Part shown: piece after piece, positions 31,732-32,505 of the stretch
Layout: each line of letters starts with the position of its first letter
Position numbering within the stretch: the stretch's first letter is position 1
Assembly: GCA_031267575.1 (NCBI GenBank)
Contig: JAIRYN010000053.1
Span: forward strand, 1 to 32,505
Direction of reading: 5' to 3'
DNA from: Synergistaceae bacterium
GTDB taxonomy: Bacteria > Synergistota > Synergistia > Synergistales > Aminobacteriaceae
Length of the DNA: 32,505 nt
The notes under the pieces: generated by a model
What the model was told of the DNA's origin: nothing
The model's input: the letters and a program-made list of their open reading frames with translations, nothing else
Databases searched by the model: none
Program-made: the position numbers and the translations under genes

Positions 31732-32247
31732 CTAAGGACTACATCCGCGATACACATCATCTACCCAGCCTCTAAACGTTACGTTCGGGTGAACAATCTT
31801 CCAATCGGATTCCCCGACCATAACGAACCATGCGTTCGGGATCAACTTGACGACCGCACCGACATAATCGAGAAAATCGTATGGTAACTTCTTATACGTT
31901 GGGGATCCTGCATATCCAACTACAAATTCGCCGCTGCGCAAGGAATAACCTGTCTTCGGCTCGATCTCTGTCGGGTCAAAGTCGCCGAAGCCATAAACAA
32001 GCGTTGACTTGCCACGAAATTCCGGCAACTTCAACGTTGCGGGCGTGGTCACCATAATATAATCCGCGCGGCCAAGTACGGGAACACCCGCCGCTTTACA
32101 CCGCTCGATATGATGAAACTTGTGCGGTTCATCAAGCAATAAAATGCTGTGATTATCACCCGCCTGCTACCCAAGACGTGCAATTCCCGAAATCGCCTTG
32201 CCCATGCCGCCACCCATATGCGGGGTTAGTTATATGCACACATTCAT
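31732..32247 (-). pseudogene. Glycosyltransferase remnant with in-frame stops
   Basis: Read from ATG 32247, the frame gives MNVCI, a TAA at 32232-32230, LTPHMGGGMGKAISGIARLG, a TAG at 32169-32167, then continues in the same frame for 143 codons (ILLLDEPHKFHHIERCKAAG, FVVGYAGSPTYKKLP, NAWFVMVGESDW, NVTFRGWVDDVYRG) to a stop at 31732. The TPHMGGG start and the GYAGS / FVMVGE / VTFRGWV pattern are typical of family 4 glycosyltransferases. The C-terminal part, with the donor-sugar EXE region, is missing. Two stops and truncation make it a pseudogene, unless an internal start supports a shorter product. Confidence 0.7.
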
Positions 32248-32362
32248 ACGCCGTTCAGTCCTTTTGCTATGTTCTTAAGCTTTTGTTCAAATCCAATGTT
32301 CAAATCCAATTGTTGGCACAAAGCCGGTTTCAAGTGTCATCTGTTAAATTGTCCAATAACTG
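32248..32362. other. AT-rich spacer between the glycosyltransferase remnant and the palindromic repeat
   Basis: No gene was recognised. A short CAAATCCAAT-type duplication (TTCAAATCCAATGTTCAAATCCAATTG, seen as two adjacent TTCAAATCCAAT units near 32287-32313) is present. Confidence 0.4.
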
Positions 32363-32505
32363 GTATCAAAAGGTATACTTTTTGACAGCCACTTTGGCAC
32401 TAACCAGCAACAGCAAAATAGCTAAACTTTTGTTAGGTATTATACCATAATTATCCCAAAATTTCGAGTTCAAATTTCAATTCTAGGGCTTTATCAAAAA
32501 GTATA
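32363..32505 (-). repeat. Palindrome-ended repeat (MITE-like), copy 2, cut by the window end
   Basis: Reverse-complement homologue of 11706-11858. It runs from a hairpin TATCAAAAGGTATACTTTTT (32364-32383, then GACAG) to a second TATCAAAAAGTATA that is cut by the window edge at 32505. Shared interior blocks on the minus strand include TTTTGCTGTTGCT and TAATACCTA. No coding potential. Confidence 0.75.
32439..32447 (-). promoter_or_regulatory. Extended -10 promoter inside the repeat
   Basis: The minus strand reads TGGTATAAT (32447-32439), a perfect extended -10 element, directed to the sugar island whose first start codon is at 32247. No good -35 box is visible, which extended -10 promoters can tolerate. 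In copy 1 the equivalent sequence is TGATGTAAT. Confidence 0.4.

Overview
The window looks like chromosomal DNA of a diderm, probably anaerobic bacterium at about 50% GC. Gene content (separate glyQ and glyS subunits next to pyruvate phosphate dikinase, a large uridine-kinase-like protein, a heptose kinase, c-di-GMP signalling proteins) makes me think of Synergistota. That is a guess from gene order and protein style, not a phylogenetic result. No rRNA, tRNA or CRISPR array was recognised.

Left part (1-12,100). A 3' gene fragment with a terminator is followed by panB, which is tightly bracketed by two inverted copies of a ~310-340 bp non-autonomous IS200/IS605-type element; a third copy lies at 10,096-10,406. 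Then come an alpha/beta hydrolase, a solute-binding-like exported protein with an HD-domain protein upstream of it, a four-gene plus-strand envelope cluster (small membrane protein, CPBP intramembrane protease, unknown exported protein, M23 endopeptidase), a nucleoside-kinase-like protein, and a GHMP heptose kinase whose upstream operon partner survives only as a C-terminal stub. Beyond it lies a 153-bp palindrome-ended repeat.

Centre (12,125-17,979). glyQ and glyS overlap by ATGA and are followed by ppdK, which has five 20-bp tandem repeats in front of its ribosome-binding site. This is the housekeeping core of the window.

Signalling block (18,117-28,452, all minus strand). In transcription order: a protein with two possible GAF folds, a membrane GGDEF/EAL protein, a small FMN-type split-barrel protein with a repeat-expanded N-terminus, a truncated AAA-type ATPase pseudogene, a receiver-HD-GYP response regulator, a FIST sensor protein, and a hybrid histidine kinase with receiver and Hpt domains. 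The last two are almost certainly one operon. Together they could form a c-di-GMP circuit with two hydrolysing outputs (EAL and HD-GYP) and a degenerate GGDEF domain.

Right part (28,635-32,505). A serine acetyltransferase gene is preceded by a 41-codon, three-cysteine leader ORF and an intrinsic terminator, a candidate cysteine-responsive attenuator. Beyond it is an AT-richer surface-sugar island in decay: an intact FkbM-type methyltransferase flanked by pseudogenes of a glycosyltransferase, a SPASM/radical-SAM protein and a small unknown protein. A second copy of the 153-bp repeat closes the window and carries an extended -10 promoter pointing into the island.

A theme across the window is the number of short perfect or near-perfect tandem duplications (10-21 bp, 2-6 copies), mostly at gene boundaries, several of them duplicating a Shine-Dalgarno sequence. 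With the pseudogenes and inactive-looking mobile elements, this suggests a genome undergoing replication-slippage-type change and decay.
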